Shown: positions 1 to 8,051 of the stretch, piece after piece | Numbering within the stretch: the first letter of the stretch is position 1 | How the letters are laid out: every line of letters starts with the position of its first letter | Source: Alkanindiges illinoisensis | GTDB lineage: Bacteria > Pseudomonadota > Gammaproteobacteria > Pseudomonadales > Moraxellaceae | Assembly: GCF_004377485.1 (NCBI RefSeq) | Contig: NZ_SNTY01000010.1 | Span: forward strand, 1-64,000 | DNA: 64,000 nt | Direction: 5' to 3' | Notes under the pieces: generated by a model | Seen by the model: the letters and a program-made list of their open reading frames with translations, nothing else | Told to the model about the DNA's origin: nothing | The model's database searches: none | Program-made: the position numbers and the translations under genes

Positions 1-138
1 AGTTCAAATCAATGATAATTTATCATCGCCAAGAACCCGTAAAAATCCACACAAGTTGTTCTTTACAATCTTTTAATGAATCAATCCACCAATCTCTTGG
101 TAAATTCACAACACCTCGTCAGTGTTGCATCGTTCAGG
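1..138 (-). other. rRNA operon leader, upstream of 16S rRNA
   Basis: Read on the minus strand, this is the transcribed leader of an rRNA operon. It contains a stretch beginning CTTGTGTGGATTTTTAC that resembles the E. coli 16S leader (CTGTGTGGGCAC), and it ends in TTTGAACT, which is where a mature 16S 5' end (..GAAGAGTTTGATC) would follow outside the window. A palindrome, ATGATAA-T-TTATCAT, lies at 12-26. A degenerate boxA-like stretch (GATTCATTAAAAG) occurs near 69-82. No 16S body is inside the window, so the assignment rests on leader resemblance and the two strong promoters upstream. Confidence 0.7.
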
Positions 139-144
139 TCGGCC

Positions 145-172
145 ATTCTACTCATTTCAAACCGCTTGTCAA
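145..172 (-). promoter_or_regulatory. rRNA operon promoter P2
   Basis: On the minus strand: -35 TTGACA (167-172), a 16-nt spacer and -10 TAGAAT (145-150). The base run just after the -10 is GC-rich (GGCCGACC), the discriminator type seen in stringently controlled rRNA promoters. An A/T-rich stretch precedes the -35. It reads toward position 1. Confidence 0.75.
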
Positions 173-323
173 CCGCTTTTTTTATCCTGTTTTAACCGGT
201 CAATGCAACCCGCTAAAATCATTCAAAAAACAACCGCAATCAACACAACCTAAAACCAACCACTTCACTTAACTACTTGTTTTTCAACAGGTTTTTATCA
301 AGTTCAGCGTCGCTGTGGGGTGC

Positions 324-351
324 ATTATAGACCATCCCATCTCAACGTCAA
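324..351 (-). promoter_or_regulatory. rRNA operon promoter P1
   Basis: On the minus strand: -35 TTGACG (346-351), a 16-nt spacer and a perfect -10 TATAAT (324-329), followed by the GC-rich discriminator GCACCCC. An A/T-rich stretch (GATAAAATAAGTA) sits directly upstream and could act as an UP element. Together with the promoter at 145-172 it makes the tandem P1/P2 arrangement typical of rrn operons. Confidence 0.78.
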
Positions 352-448
352 TACTTATTTTATCGCTACCTCAACAAGCGGACACTTTATGAACGGCCTA
401 GGTTTTTTACTCTAAGCTTAGCTGTTGATTTATGGAAATTTAATGCTT

Positions 449-1075
449 TTAGCGTGATTTATTATTTTTTTGCTGCTTTAGCTTGGGAATTAGCCTTATG
501 AGTAAGAGTGTCACTAAAATTAATGCATACGGCCAGGTATCCATTAATCCAACCTTTTTAAGCCATGTCATATGAATGACTGCAAGAATGCCAATCAGAT
601 AAACCAGCTTGTGTAATTTGGTCCAGTTTCTTTTTAGGCGGCGTTGCCATTGCTGGGTAGAAGTAATGACTAATGGCAGATATAGCACCAATGCAATTGC
701 ACCAACGATAATATAGGGACGATGAATAATTTCCTGATAAATGCGTGATAAATCCAGTTGCAGGAAAAAGCCGATATATACCAGAAAATGCGTCAAAGCA
801 TAAAAAAAGGCAAACAGTCCCGCCATTCGGCGCCAGTGAATCCAGCCAGTTAAGCCGGTTAAAATACGCAGTGGCGTAATTGCCAGCGCAAACAGGATGC
901 TACGGATTGCCCACTCTCCGGTTTGGTCAACCAGTGATTTTGATGGATCTGCACCTAAAAACTGTGGCGCAAATACAGCCTGATAAACCATCCATAAGAA
1001 TGGCAGTAGCAATACGCCAAACATGAGCGGCTTTAATTTGTGAATAAGCGTATTTACTGTTTTTTTGTCCATCAT
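449..1075 (-). CDS. msrQ: MsrQ, heme-binding membrane subunit of the MsrPQ methionine sulfoxide reductase
   Basis: MsrQ passes electrons from the inner membrane to periplasmic MsrP, which reduces oxidised methionine in envelope proteins. The 208-residue protein is the expected size, with about six hydrophobic segments. Histidines that could ligate heme are visible near residues 75, 91 and 151 (HWRR, LTHFLVY, KLHKLVY). The start is directly after msrP, with a 31-nt gap on the same strand, so the two form an operon. The C-terminus is lysine- and asparagine-rich and cytosolic in the usual topology. Identification follows from the ferric-reductase-like fold pattern and the neighbouring msrP. Confidence 0.93.
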   Translation of the reverse strand: MMDKKTVNTLIHKLKPLMFGVLLLPFLWMVYQAVFAPQFLGADPSKSLVDQTGEWAIRSILFALAITPLRILTGLTGWIHWRRMAGLFAFFYALTHFLVYIGFFLQLDLSRIYQEIIHRPYIIVGAIALVLYLPLVITSTQQWQRRLKRNWTKLHKLVYLIGILAVIHMTWLKKVGLMDTWPYALILVTLLLIRLIPKLKQQKNNKSR

Positions 1076-1106
1076 TTTATTTACGTTTTACCGCATCATT
1101 TGATTA

Positions 1107-2126
1107 TTAATAAAAGCGCTTTAAATCCATGCCCTTATAGAGTGAAGCCACTTCTACTGCATAGCCGTTGAAAGGCAGGGTTTTTTTCCAGTTAGGATTG
1201 AATAGGCTATTAGGCAGTTGCCGCTCCCGTGCTTGACTCCAGCGTGGATGATCGACATTGGGATTGACGTTGGCGTAAAAACCGTATTCCTGTGGGGCAA
1301 GTCCAAGCCATGTGGTGACAGGTGCTTTATCAGTAAACGTGATCCGGACAATGGATTTGACGGACTTAAAGCCATACTTCCATGGCACAATCAGGCGAAA
1401 TGGTGCGCCATTCTGGTCTGGCAAGCTACGACCATATAAACCAACGGCCATAAAAGCCAAAGGGTGCAGGGCTTCATCCAGTCTCAAGGCTTCAATATAA
1501 GGCCAATCCAAATCATTACTGGTCTGGTTGGGCAACTGTTTTGGGTCTAGTAATGTAGTGAACTGAACAAAGCGTGCATTACTTTTGGGTTCAAAACGCT
1601 TGATGAGCTGTGCCAGTGGAAAACCCAGCCAAGGCACGACCATCGACCACGCTTCTACACAGCGAAACCGATAAATGCGGTCTTCTAGTGTATAGGGTAA
1701 CAGAATGTCTTCAAGGTTAAATGTACCCGGCTTGTTGCATAAGCCGTCCACTTTAACGCGCCAGGGATCAACCTTGATCGTGCCAGCATTGGCTGACGGA
1801 TCAGATTTGCCAGTGCCAAATTCATAAAAATTATTATAGGTGGTGACTGCATCGTAGGGCGTAATGATATTTTGCGTGGGATTGGTGGCAGCAATTTTTC
1901 GCGCAGTGATTTTTTTACGCAAATACAGTGGCGCATCATTGCGTTCTTTAACCGGTTGATAAGTTCCTGCTGCATGGGCAGCGCCTAATGGATAAAGGCT
2001 GGCCACCGAACCTGCCGCAGCAAGTGTCATTAATTGACGACGATTTAAATAAGCCGTTTCAGAGGTAATTTCGCTGGATGCTGGCTCAGATTTTTGTTTT
2101 TGTTGAATTAGCATAAAACTTCTCAT
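1107..2126 (-). CDS. msrP: MsrP, periplasmic molybdenum-dependent methionine sulfoxide reductase
   Basis: Catalytic subunit of MsrPQ, which repairs methionine sulfoxide in periplasmic proteins. The 339-residue precursor carries a twin-arginine signal (NRRQLM at about 28-33, then a hydrophobic stretch ending GAAHA near 52), so it is exported folded through Tat. The molybdenum-ligating cysteine is Cys156 in YRFRCVEAW, followed by the family motif SMVVPW. The C-terminal signatures YGFYANVNP and DHPRWSQA are also present. An alternative ATG at codon 5 would not affect the signal. It is the first gene of the msrPQ operon. Confidence 0.95.
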   Translation of the reverse strand: MRSFMLIQQKQKSEPASSEITSETAYLNRRQLMTLAAAGSVASLYPLGAAHAAGTYQPVKERNDAPLYLRKKITARKIAATNPTQNIITPYDAVTTYNNFYEFGTGKSDPSANAGTIKVDPWRVKVDGLCNKPGTFNLEDILLPYTLEDRIYRFRCVEAWSMVVPWLGFPLAQLIKRFEPKSNARFVQFTTLLDPKQLPNQTSNDLDWPYIEALRLDEALHPLAFMAVGLYGRSLPDQNGAPFRLIVPWKYGFKSVKSIVRITFTDKAPVTTWLGLAPQEYGFYANVNPNVDHPRWSQARERQLPNSLFNPNWKKTLPFNGYAVEVASLYKGMDLKRFY

Positions 2127-2222
2127 CTGTTGTGGCCAGTTTTCCTACCCTAGTATGAGTCAGGCTACAACAGAAGCAGAAGTTTGTTAGAAAAAAGTTA
2201 TTGCACCGTGTTGGGTTAAGGG

Positions 2223-3044
2223 CTATTTGGCAGTGCGCTGGGTAATGGTGGTCACAATGCCAGATACAGCATAAATCAGCGCCACGATTAAAATACCAAT
2301 CGGGATATTGTAGGTAACCGCAACCAATACCAGCACCACTGGCAACATAACGGCAAAAGGCACACGCTTGCGATCTAGCTGCTTAAAGCTAAAATATTTG
2401 ACATTACTTACCATGAGCAAACCGGCAATTACCACCACAGCGGCATACACCACCTGCCAGAATAAATCTGAAATATTGAACAGGCTGGCATTGTCGATAC
2501 CTACCCATACAGCAGTAATGACCAGAATGGCAGCCAGCGGACTGGCAAGACCAATAAAATAGCGCTTGTCTACCGTACCAATCTGTACGTTAAAGCGTGC
2601 CAAACGAAAAGCTGCACAGGCAGTATAGATAAAGGCACAGGCCAGCCCAATACGACCCAAGGGTTCCAATGCCCAGCTATACATGAGCATGGCAGGTGCC
2701 ACGCCAAATGACAGCATGTCCGAGAGCGAATCATACTGCTCGCCAAATGCACTTTGAGCACCCGTCCAGCGCGCAACCCGCCCGTCCAGTCCATCCAGCA
2801 ATGCAGCCAGAAAAATGGCCAGAATCGCATGGGTAAATTCATTGTTGCTGCTGGCGATAATGGAATAAAATCCGGACAACAACGCTGCTGTGGTAATGAG
2901 GTTAGGCCATAGGTAAATACCACGACTTTTGATCTTGTGGCCTTCCTGGGTTTGTTCTTCTTCAACAATTTCAAAAGTTAATCCATCATGGTCTTCATCC
3001 AGCGGCTTTTGTGAATGAGGGTCCAGATTTGAAGGCTGTGACAT
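2223..3044 (-). CDS. pssA: CDP-diacylglycerol--serine O-phosphatidyltransferase
   Basis: Makes phosphatidylserine from CDP-diacylglycerol and serine, the first step to phosphatidylethanolamine, at the inner membrane. The 273-residue protein belongs to the CDP-alcohol phosphatidyltransferase family. The signature DG-x2-AR-x8-G-x3-D-x3-D is visible at about residues 84-112 (DGLDGRVAR ... GEQYDSLSD). An acidic, hydrophilic N-terminus of about 40 residues precedes the first membrane helix at NLITTAALLSGFY. The later part is a run of hydrophobic helices. This is the multi-spanning type, not the soluble PLD-type E. coli enzyme. It stands alone, between msrP and rlmJ. Confidence 0.93.
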   Translation of the reverse strand: MSQPSNLDPHSQKPLDEDHDGLTFEIVEEEQTQEGHKIKSRGIYLWPNLITTAALLSGFYSIIASSNNEFTHAILAIFLAALLDGLDGRVARWTGAQSAFGEQYDSLSDMLSFGVAPAMLMYSWALEPLGRIGLACAFIYTACAAFRLARFNVQIGTVDKRYFIGLASPLAAILVITAVWVGIDNASLFNISDLFWQVVYAAVVVIAGLLMVSNVKYFSFKQLDRKRVPFAVMLPVVLVLVAVTYNIPIGILIVALIYAVSGIVTTITQRTAK

Positions 3045-3178
3045 GGATTAGCTCCCGGATCTTTTTATGGATGCATTATTAAAAAATGTGATTTTATCGC
3101 AGTATGCTGTTGCTTTCATTAGCCTTTAACGACAACAAATGTACAAAGCTGCCCTACATGACTGCAAGGCAGCCAGTT

Positions 3179-4036
3179 TTATTCAGCAGCCAGCCAGCGT
3201 ACCGCCGCATGCCCGCCATTTTCTGTCATACGCAAATGCGGGAACAGCCATTGCAAAATGACTTCGGCCTGATCGGCAAATTGCCAGGGTGGATTGATAA
3301 TTAACAGCCCGCAGCCATTGAGGCCCACCGGGGTATCATCCGGCCAAACGCATAATTCACAAATCAGCTGTTTTTTGATCCCGGTTTTGAGCATTTTTTT
3401 CTCAAACCGTTCAATCATGCTGCGATCCTTGATGGGATACCACAGCACGAATACACCGGTAGACCATTTTTTATAGGCATTGGTCAGCAATTCTACTAGT
3501 TGTGGAAAGTCCTTACGTTCCAGTTCGTACGGGGGATCAATCATCACCAGCCCGCGCTTTTCCTTGGGCGGAATCACAGCCAGCAAGCCTTCATAGGCAT
3601 CGCGCTGATGAATACCAAAGCGGGAATCACGGATATTGTCTTTCAGGTCATAAAACACATCGGGCTGCATTTCAAACACTGTGCCTGCATCCTGTGGACG
3701 GATATGCTGCGTGCCTAACCACGGTGAACCCGGATACCAGCCCTTGCTTTGCTGACTACGTAATTTTTCAACGTCTTTTAGATAAGTTTGAACTGCCTGT
3801 GGTGCCTGCTGAATCACTGAACGATCCAGTTGCACCAGTCGATGAATTCCTTCCAGATATTCACCCGACTTCTGTGCAGGTGCACGCGACAGGTCATACA
3901 GGCCTGCGCCGCCATGGGTGTCAATATAACGATAAGGCTTGTCCTTGCCATTCAAGCGGTTTAACAGCTCAATCAGCAAAACATGCTTCATGACGTCGGC
4001 AAAGTTGCCAGCATGAAAATGATGTCGATAATTCAT
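3179..4036 (-). CDS. rlmJ: 23S rRNA (adenine2030-N6)-methyltransferase
   Basis: Methylates A2030 of 23S rRNA using S-adenosylmethionine. The 285-residue protein has the family N-terminus NYRHHFHAGNFADVMKH, an S-adenosylmethionine loop (YIDTHGGAGLYDL) and the catalytic DPPYE motif near residue 164. The length agrees with E. coli RlmJ (about 280). A 163-codon frame runs antisense to it and is a shadow. The gene faces away from the prolyl hydroxylase gene, and the intergenic space between them holds a long inverted repeat. Confidence 0.95.
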   Translation of the reverse strand: MNYRHHFHAGNFADVMKHVLLIELLNRLNGKDKPYRYIDTHGGAGLYDLSRAPAQKSGEYLEGIHRLVQLDRSVIQQAPQAVQTYLKDVEKLRSQQSKGWYPGSPWLGTQHIRPQDAGTVFEMQPDVFYDLKDNIRDSRFGIHQRDAYEGLLAVIPPKEKRGLVMIDPPYELERKDFPQLVELLTNAYKKWSTGVFVLWYPIKDRSMIERFEKKMLKTGIKKQLICELCVWPDDTPVGLNGCGLLIINPPWQFADQAEVILQWLFPHLRMTENGGHAAVRWLAAE

Positions 4037-4085
4037 GATTGTAATTTAAACGCCTTGCTTATCAGATTTGGCATAATGGTAGCAT

Positions 4086-4155
4086 GAAGTAGCTACTAAA
4101 ATGGATCCAATCGCATTCGGCTGCATACTGTGTCGCATTGCAAAATAGCTACTTC
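4086..4155. repeat. Inverted repeat between rlmJ and the prolyl hydroxylase gene
   Basis: GAAGTAGCTA (4086-4095) and TAGCTACTTC (4146-4155) are perfect 10-bp inverted copies separated by 50 nt. They lie in the divergent promoter region. The enclosed stretch holds several GCAT/CGCATT words. It could be a paired operator or part of a leader structure; no T-run follows it, so it is not a plain terminator. Confidence 0.5.
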
Positions 4156-4217
4156 TGCCCGCATGGTTTAATTTAAGGCTACAATCAACTCCGCTTTTGA
4201 GTTTAATTTTATTTTTC

Positions 4218-4880
4218 ATGCACACTATAAATCATCTTGAGCAGGCCGATTACTGGCTCAGTGACCCTAATCTTCACGCTTTGGTGGAGCAAGGTTTTTG
4301 TATTATTGAAAACGCCTGCCCTGCTGCCCTGTTTGAAGCCCTCATGCAGGAATCAATGCAGCTTCAGGCCGAGTTCCAGCAGGCCAAGATTGCGCAAGGT
4401 GGCTTAAATCAGGCCATTCGCGGTGATACCACCCGCTGGCTACAACCTGAAGACAGCGCAGGCAAACGCTATCTGGCTTTACTTGAAAAACTGGGTAGCA
4501 ACCTCAATCAACAGTTATATTCAGGCATTCGTCGTGTCGAAGCACATTATGCGGCCTATGCAGTTGGGGATTTTTACAAGCTGCACCGTGATAATCCCGT
4601 GAGTAATGATTTTCACATTACTAATAGGCTGCATGCTACAACACTGACGCAGCAACAGTCGCGGGTAATTTCCACAGTATTTTATCTTAATCCAGTCTGG
4701 CAGCCTGGATGGCACGGCGAATTGCATTTACAGGATAATCAGCAGCAATGGCACAACATTTTGCCAATGCCTAATCGGCTGGTTATTTTTCAAAGTAACT
4801 TGCTGCACGAAGTTTGCCCAGCGACTCATGAACGTCGCTCTATTGCAGGTTGGTTACGCCGCGATGAACTATTGTTTTAA
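4218..4880 (+). CDS. PHD/EGLN-like 2-oxoglutarate- and Fe(II)-dependent prolyl hydroxylase
   Basis: A 220-residue 2OG-Fe(II) dioxygenase. The iron ligands HRD (H123, D125) and a distal histidine (H197 in LLHEV) are visible, with a downstream arginine (about 206) to bind 2-oxoglutarate. An RGD segment (about 68-70) followed by TRWL, and the spacing to VISTVFYLN, resemble the bacterial PHD and human PHD2 catalytic domains rather than generic SM-20 proteins. In Pseudomonas the family member PPHD hydroxylates elongation factor Tu; the same target here is inference. The ATG at 4218 was chosen because the longer frame would start at TTG. It is monocistronic. Confidence 0.8.
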   Translation: MHTINHLEQADYWLSDPNLHALVEQGFCIIENACPAALFEALMQESMQLQAEFQQAKIAQGGLNQAIRGDTTRWLQPEDSAGKRYLALLEKLGSNLNQQLYSGIRRVEAHYAAYAVGDFYKLHRDNPVSNDFHITNRLHATTLTQQQSRVISTVFYLNPVWQPGWHGELHLQDNQQQWHNILPMPNRLVIFQSNLLHEVCPATHERRSIAGWLRRDELLF

Positions 4881-5005
4881 ATCTTTCTGAAATTGCATCT
4901 CTCGGTTTTTCAAGAGCGCTGGCTTTAATTATTTCTGGCTCTAGCTATTTCCCAAATTATGCATAGTTGATGTACGTTGTTTTTATTCACTAAAACAGGT
5001 AAACC

Positions 5006-5539
5006 ATGACTCCTATTTCTCATCAAAGTAGTGCTGATCTTGTTAGAAAAATTGGTGAAACCGATCAGCAGTTTCTAACCCATCCAAGCCCGGAACTGGC
5101 TAAACTCCGTGCCAATTTGCGCATCGCGCTGGTGCAGTATAGCCATCAGAAACAGGAACAGCTTTATTTTTTAACTGAAGCCGCAGCATTGCTGGAAATT
5201 GCCCTGATGGACGTGAATAGCCTTGAGCAACATGTGGAACTGAGTGCAGCATTGGGTGAAACCTATTTGCAGTTTTATCATGTGACTCAGGAAAAACGCT
5301 ATCTGATAATCAGCCGGCAGGTGATCAAGCCACTATCACATCATCCAAGTGCGGAAATCTTGCTGGCTTTGGCGCGCTTGAGTGCCACTGAAAAGCACCC
5401 GTCACTGGTGAAACACTGGTTGACCCGTCTGATGCAGCTTCCCAATACAGATATTGCGTGCATCAGACAAGCCCCAGAACTGGATTCATATCGGCATGAA
5501 TCATGGTATCAGGATTTGTTTAAAGCGCATCTTCATTAA
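5006..5539 (+). CDS. Helical-repeat protein of unknown function
   Basis: A 177-residue soluble protein that I do not recognise. It is almost entirely alpha-helical, with leucine/alanine patterns of TPR type (for example LAKLRANLRIALVQYS, then AAALLEIALMDVN, then ALGETYLQFYHV), suggesting three or four helical hairpins used for protein binding. There is no signal peptide, membrane segment or catalytic motif. The ATG at 5006 follows AGGT. It is convergent with the DUF2789 gene, with only about 20 nt between the stops. Codon usage looks like that of its neighbours. Confidence 0.6.
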   Translation: MTPISHQSSADLVRKIGETDQQFLTHPSPELAKLRANLRIALVQYSHQKQEQLYFLTEAAALLEIALMDVNSLEQHVELSAALGETYLQFYHVTQEKRYLIISRQVIKPLSHHPSAEILLALARLSATEKHPSLVKHWLTRLMQLPNTDIACIRQAPELDSYRHESWYQDLFKAHLH

Positions 5540-5560
5540 AAATGAATGCGATGCCCAAGG

Positions 5561-5809
5561 TTATGCCTTTGGCATGGAGTCACGATGTAGCTCGGTATTT
5601 AGCTGGTCAATGATTGGTGCCCACTCATCATCGCCATGCCATTTTTCTTTCAGGAGTTGTGACTGGCCTGATGTCCAGAACGGTGCATCGCCCAGTTTGA
5701 CATTTTCCGGCAACTGATGGGTATGGATAAACGTTTCAATAGCTTCTTCGGAAGAATCCAGCCCCAATTGCTCAAATAAAGTTTCCAGACTTGGTGACCC
5801 AACAATCAT
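5561..5809 (-). CDS. DUF2789 family protein
   Basis: An 82-residue soluble protein of the DUF2789 family, common in Pseudomonadales and of unknown function. Family features visible are SLETLFEQLGL at the N-terminus, the FIHTHQLP segment, and DAPFWTSGQSQLLKE in the middle, followed by an acidic WAPIIDQLN helix. A strong AGGAG precedes the ATG. Its own promoter is seen upstream. Expression without an operon is expected. Confidence 0.85.
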   Translation of the reverse strand: MIVGSPSLETLFEQLGLDSSEEAIETFIHTHQLPENVKLGDAPFWTSGQSQLLKEKWHGDDEWAPIIDQLNTELHRDSMPKA

Positions 5810-5844
5810 GATTAACTCCTAATTTATTAAATCTGATCATAAAA

Positions 5845-5872
5845 TTTATAGACCAGACAGCTAAAATGACAA
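5845..5872 (-). promoter_or_regulatory. Sigma70-type promoter of the DUF2789 gene
   Basis: On the minus strand: -35 TTGTCA (5867-5872), a 16-nt spacer and -10 TATAAA (5845-5850), about 35 nt before the AGGAGT ribosome binding site of the DUF2789 gene. Confidence 0.55.
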
Positions 5873-5925
5873 GCAACAAAACGTAGCTTATTGTGCGTTT
5901 TTTATTTTTTAATGATGGATTACAC

Positions 5926-5965
5926 AAAAAAAAGCCCTGATCACGTGACAGTAATCAGGGCTTTG
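5926..5965 (-). terminator. Rho-independent terminator of mdh
   Basis: On the minus strand the stem AAAGCCCTGAT / ATCAGGGCTTT closes an 11-nt loop and is followed by a run of T. It lies about 20 nt after the mdh stop codon. Confidence 0.9.
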
Positions 5966-5985
5966 GTATTTCTATTGCCAGACTA

Positions 5986-6972
5986 TTATTTTAACAGGTC
6001 AGCAACTGCAGCACGCTCGCCTTCCAGCTCAGCCAGTGTGGCATCCATTTTTTCACGGCTGAATTCGTCAATCGGCAGACCTTCTACACGAGTATATTCA
6101 CCGTTTTCACAGGTTACTGGCACGCCGTACATTACCTCTTCAGGAATACCATAAGAACCATCAGATGGAATACCCATGGTTACCCATTTGCCATTGGTGC
6201 CCAGTGCCCAGTCACGCATGTGATCAATGGCGGCATTGGCAGCAGAAGCAGCAGAAGACAGACCACGCGCTTCAATAATGGCAGCACCACGTTTGCCAAC
6301 AGTCGGCAGGAATACTTTGGCATTCCATTCCTGATCGTTGATCATGTCTTTGACGCTTTCACCATTGATGGTGGCAAAACGGTAATCCGCATACATGGTT
6401 GGAGAGTGGTTGCCCCATACTGCCATTTTCTCAATATCAGCCACAGCTTTGCCAGTCTTGGCAGCAATCTGGCTTAACGCGCGGTTGTGATCCAGACGCA
6501 GCATGGCAGTGAAGTTCTTGGCTGGCAGGTCAGGCGCTGACTTCATGGCAATGTAAGCATTGGTATTGGCAGGGTTACCAACAACTAGCACTTTAACATT
6601 GCGGCTAGCCACTTCATTCAGGGCTTTACCTTGCGCGATGAAGATTTCACCGTTTACAGCCAGCAACTCAGCACGCTCCATGCCAGGACCACGTGGACGT
6701 GAACCAACCAGCAGTGCATAGTCAGCATCTTTAAATGCAACTTTTGGATCATCAGTACCAATCATGCCCGCCAGCAATGGGAATGCACAATCTTCCAGCT
6801 CCATCATCACGCCTTTTAGCGCTTGCTGGGCTTTTTCAAAGGGAACTTCCAGCATTTGCAGAATAACAGGTTGATCCTTGCCCAGCATTTCCCCGCTGGC
6901 AATACGGAACAACAAACTATAACCAATTTGACCAGCAGCGCCAGTGACGGCAACACGAACAGGTTGCTTCAT
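5986..6972 (-). CDS. mdh: Malate dehydrogenase, NAD-dependent
   Basis: Oxidises malate to oxaloacetate in the TCA cycle. The ATG at 6972 gives 328 residues and has GGAGA seven bases upstream; an in-frame start eight codons earlier lacks a site. The Rossmann motif [14 protein letters not shown] is at the N-terminus. The substrate-binding region [15 protein letters not shown], the NPANTN motif, the LDHNRALSQ loop and the catalytic [11 protein letters not shown] are all present. This is the longer cytosolic-malate-dehydrogenase-like type (about 325-330 residues) used by many Pseudomonadales, not the 312-residue E. coli type. Its terminator is at 5926-5965. Confidence 0.96.
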   Translation of the reverse strand: MKQPVRVAVTGAAGQIGYSLLFRIASGEMLGKDQPVILQMLEVPFEKAQQALKGVMMELEDCAFPLLAGMIGTDDPKVAFKDADYALLVGSRPRGPGMERAELLAVNGEIFIAQGKALNEVASRNVKVLVVGNPANTNAYIAMKSAPDLPAKNFTAMLRLDHNRALSQIAAKTGKAVADIEKMAVWGNHSPTMYADYRFATINGESVKDMINDQEWNAKVFLPTVGKRGAAIIEARGLSSAASAANAAIDHMRDWALGTNGKWVTMGIPSDGSYGIPEEVMYGVPVTCENGEYTRVEGLPIDEFSREKMDATLAELEGERAAVADLLK

Positions 6973-7171
6973 GTAGTTTCTCCAATTATGGGACAAGGAA
7001 TGTCTGGTAGATCAAGACGCAGCGCTAGTAGATATCAGCGGCTCTTCATCTCGGCGCCAAGATTGTACTTGATTAACGCGACGGGTGCGAGTATAGGGGC
7101 AGGCAAATCTACAAAAGTCGCAGGATTTTTGATGAAAAACCGCAAAAACAGACCTGAGATAAAGTCAGGAC

Positions 7172-7831
7172 TTAAGGCGCACCCTGCACGATAAAGGTGG
7201 CTGGACAGTTGGAGCGAATCGTAGCCGGGCATGAGACATACTGGCCCTGACTATTGTAGCAAACCCGCATTTCGGTCAGGACGGGGGCGTTAAAACGTGC
7301 CGTCTGGACACAACGCAACTGAATACCATCGGCTGGCAAGGTGGAGTTGAGCATTTGTAGCTGACGGATCAGGCTACTGCGCTGCATGGTGATTTCTTTG
7401 GACGCATTGAATTCAGGAGGAACTCGCAGGCGTCCGGCATAGTTGGCAATGGTTCTAAAATAGGTGCTGGGGCTCATGCCGGTACAGCCCCCATTACGCT
7501 GCCAGTCTTCCTGCCGCAGGCGTTCATCCGGCATGACCCGTTCAACCACACGCGCCTGCAAGGGATTAAGCGCTGCCGGGGTACGGCTGGCACACTTATC
7601 TGCGTCACTGGCAGGTACTTCAGGCTTAAGTGAAGCAATGGTCAATGAAAACCCTTCCTGACACTGGCGCAATTGGCGCTTGCTGGGATCCAGTGCACAC
7701 ATTGCTGGTGACATATGAATTACCAGCGTAAAACGCTGCGGACGTACGTTTTCTGCACCCATCACCTGTTGTGTAAGTGACAAGACACAAAAAGCAGATA
7801 CTGTACCCAGCAGTGTATGCCGTAACTTCAT
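7172..7831 (-). CDS. RNase T2-family secreted protein, catalytic histidines apparently missing
   Basis: A 219-residue protein with a clear signal peptide (hydrophobic stretch ending VMGA near residue 26). RNase T2 landmarks are recognisable: FTLVIHMSPAMC near the N-terminus, paired cysteines along the chain, and STYFRT after the second conserved block. The two catalytic blocks differ from the family. Where HGLWP is expected there is SLTIASLKPE, and where KHGTC is expected there is QRNGGC. It is therefore probably inactive as an endoribonuclease, or divergent. The fold assignment is from pattern recognition only. A periplasmic location is expected. It stands alone between mdh and the transglycosylase gene. 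Confidence 0.65.
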   Translation of the reverse strand: MKLRHTLLGTVSAFCVLSLTQQVMGAENVRPQRFTLVIHMSPAMCALDPSKRQLRQCQEGFSLTIASLKPEVPASDADKCASRTPAALNPLQARVVERVMPDERLRQEDWQRNGGCTGMSPSTYFRTIANYAGRLRVPPEFNASKEITMQRSSLIRQLQMLNSTLPADGIQLRCVQTARFNAPVLTEMRVCYNSQGQYVSCPATIRSNCPATFIVQGAP

Positions 7832-8051
7832 TTGGTTAAATCACCCGCCAGAAAAAGGTTAAAAAGGCTGAACGCATAAATTTTGGATCGCTATGTTAAA
7901 CCAGCTTTCGCCTTTTGACAGCACCATCGTGTTGAACAAACGTGAACATCGCTGTTTCACACTGCCTCACTAACGCTGGCCTGTCTGCTGTGATTTTCTG
8001 CCCGGATACGGCGTTCCCTGTCATGCCAACTTCCTTAATCTAATTACGAAC

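Noticed and set aside
12-272. An 86-codon plus-strand frame at the left edge
   Set aside because: It lies antisense to the rRNA leader and the P2 promoter and has no recognisable protein feature.
3502-3993. A 163-codon frame antisense to rlmJ
   Set aside because: Shadow of rlmJ; no ribosome binding site or domain.
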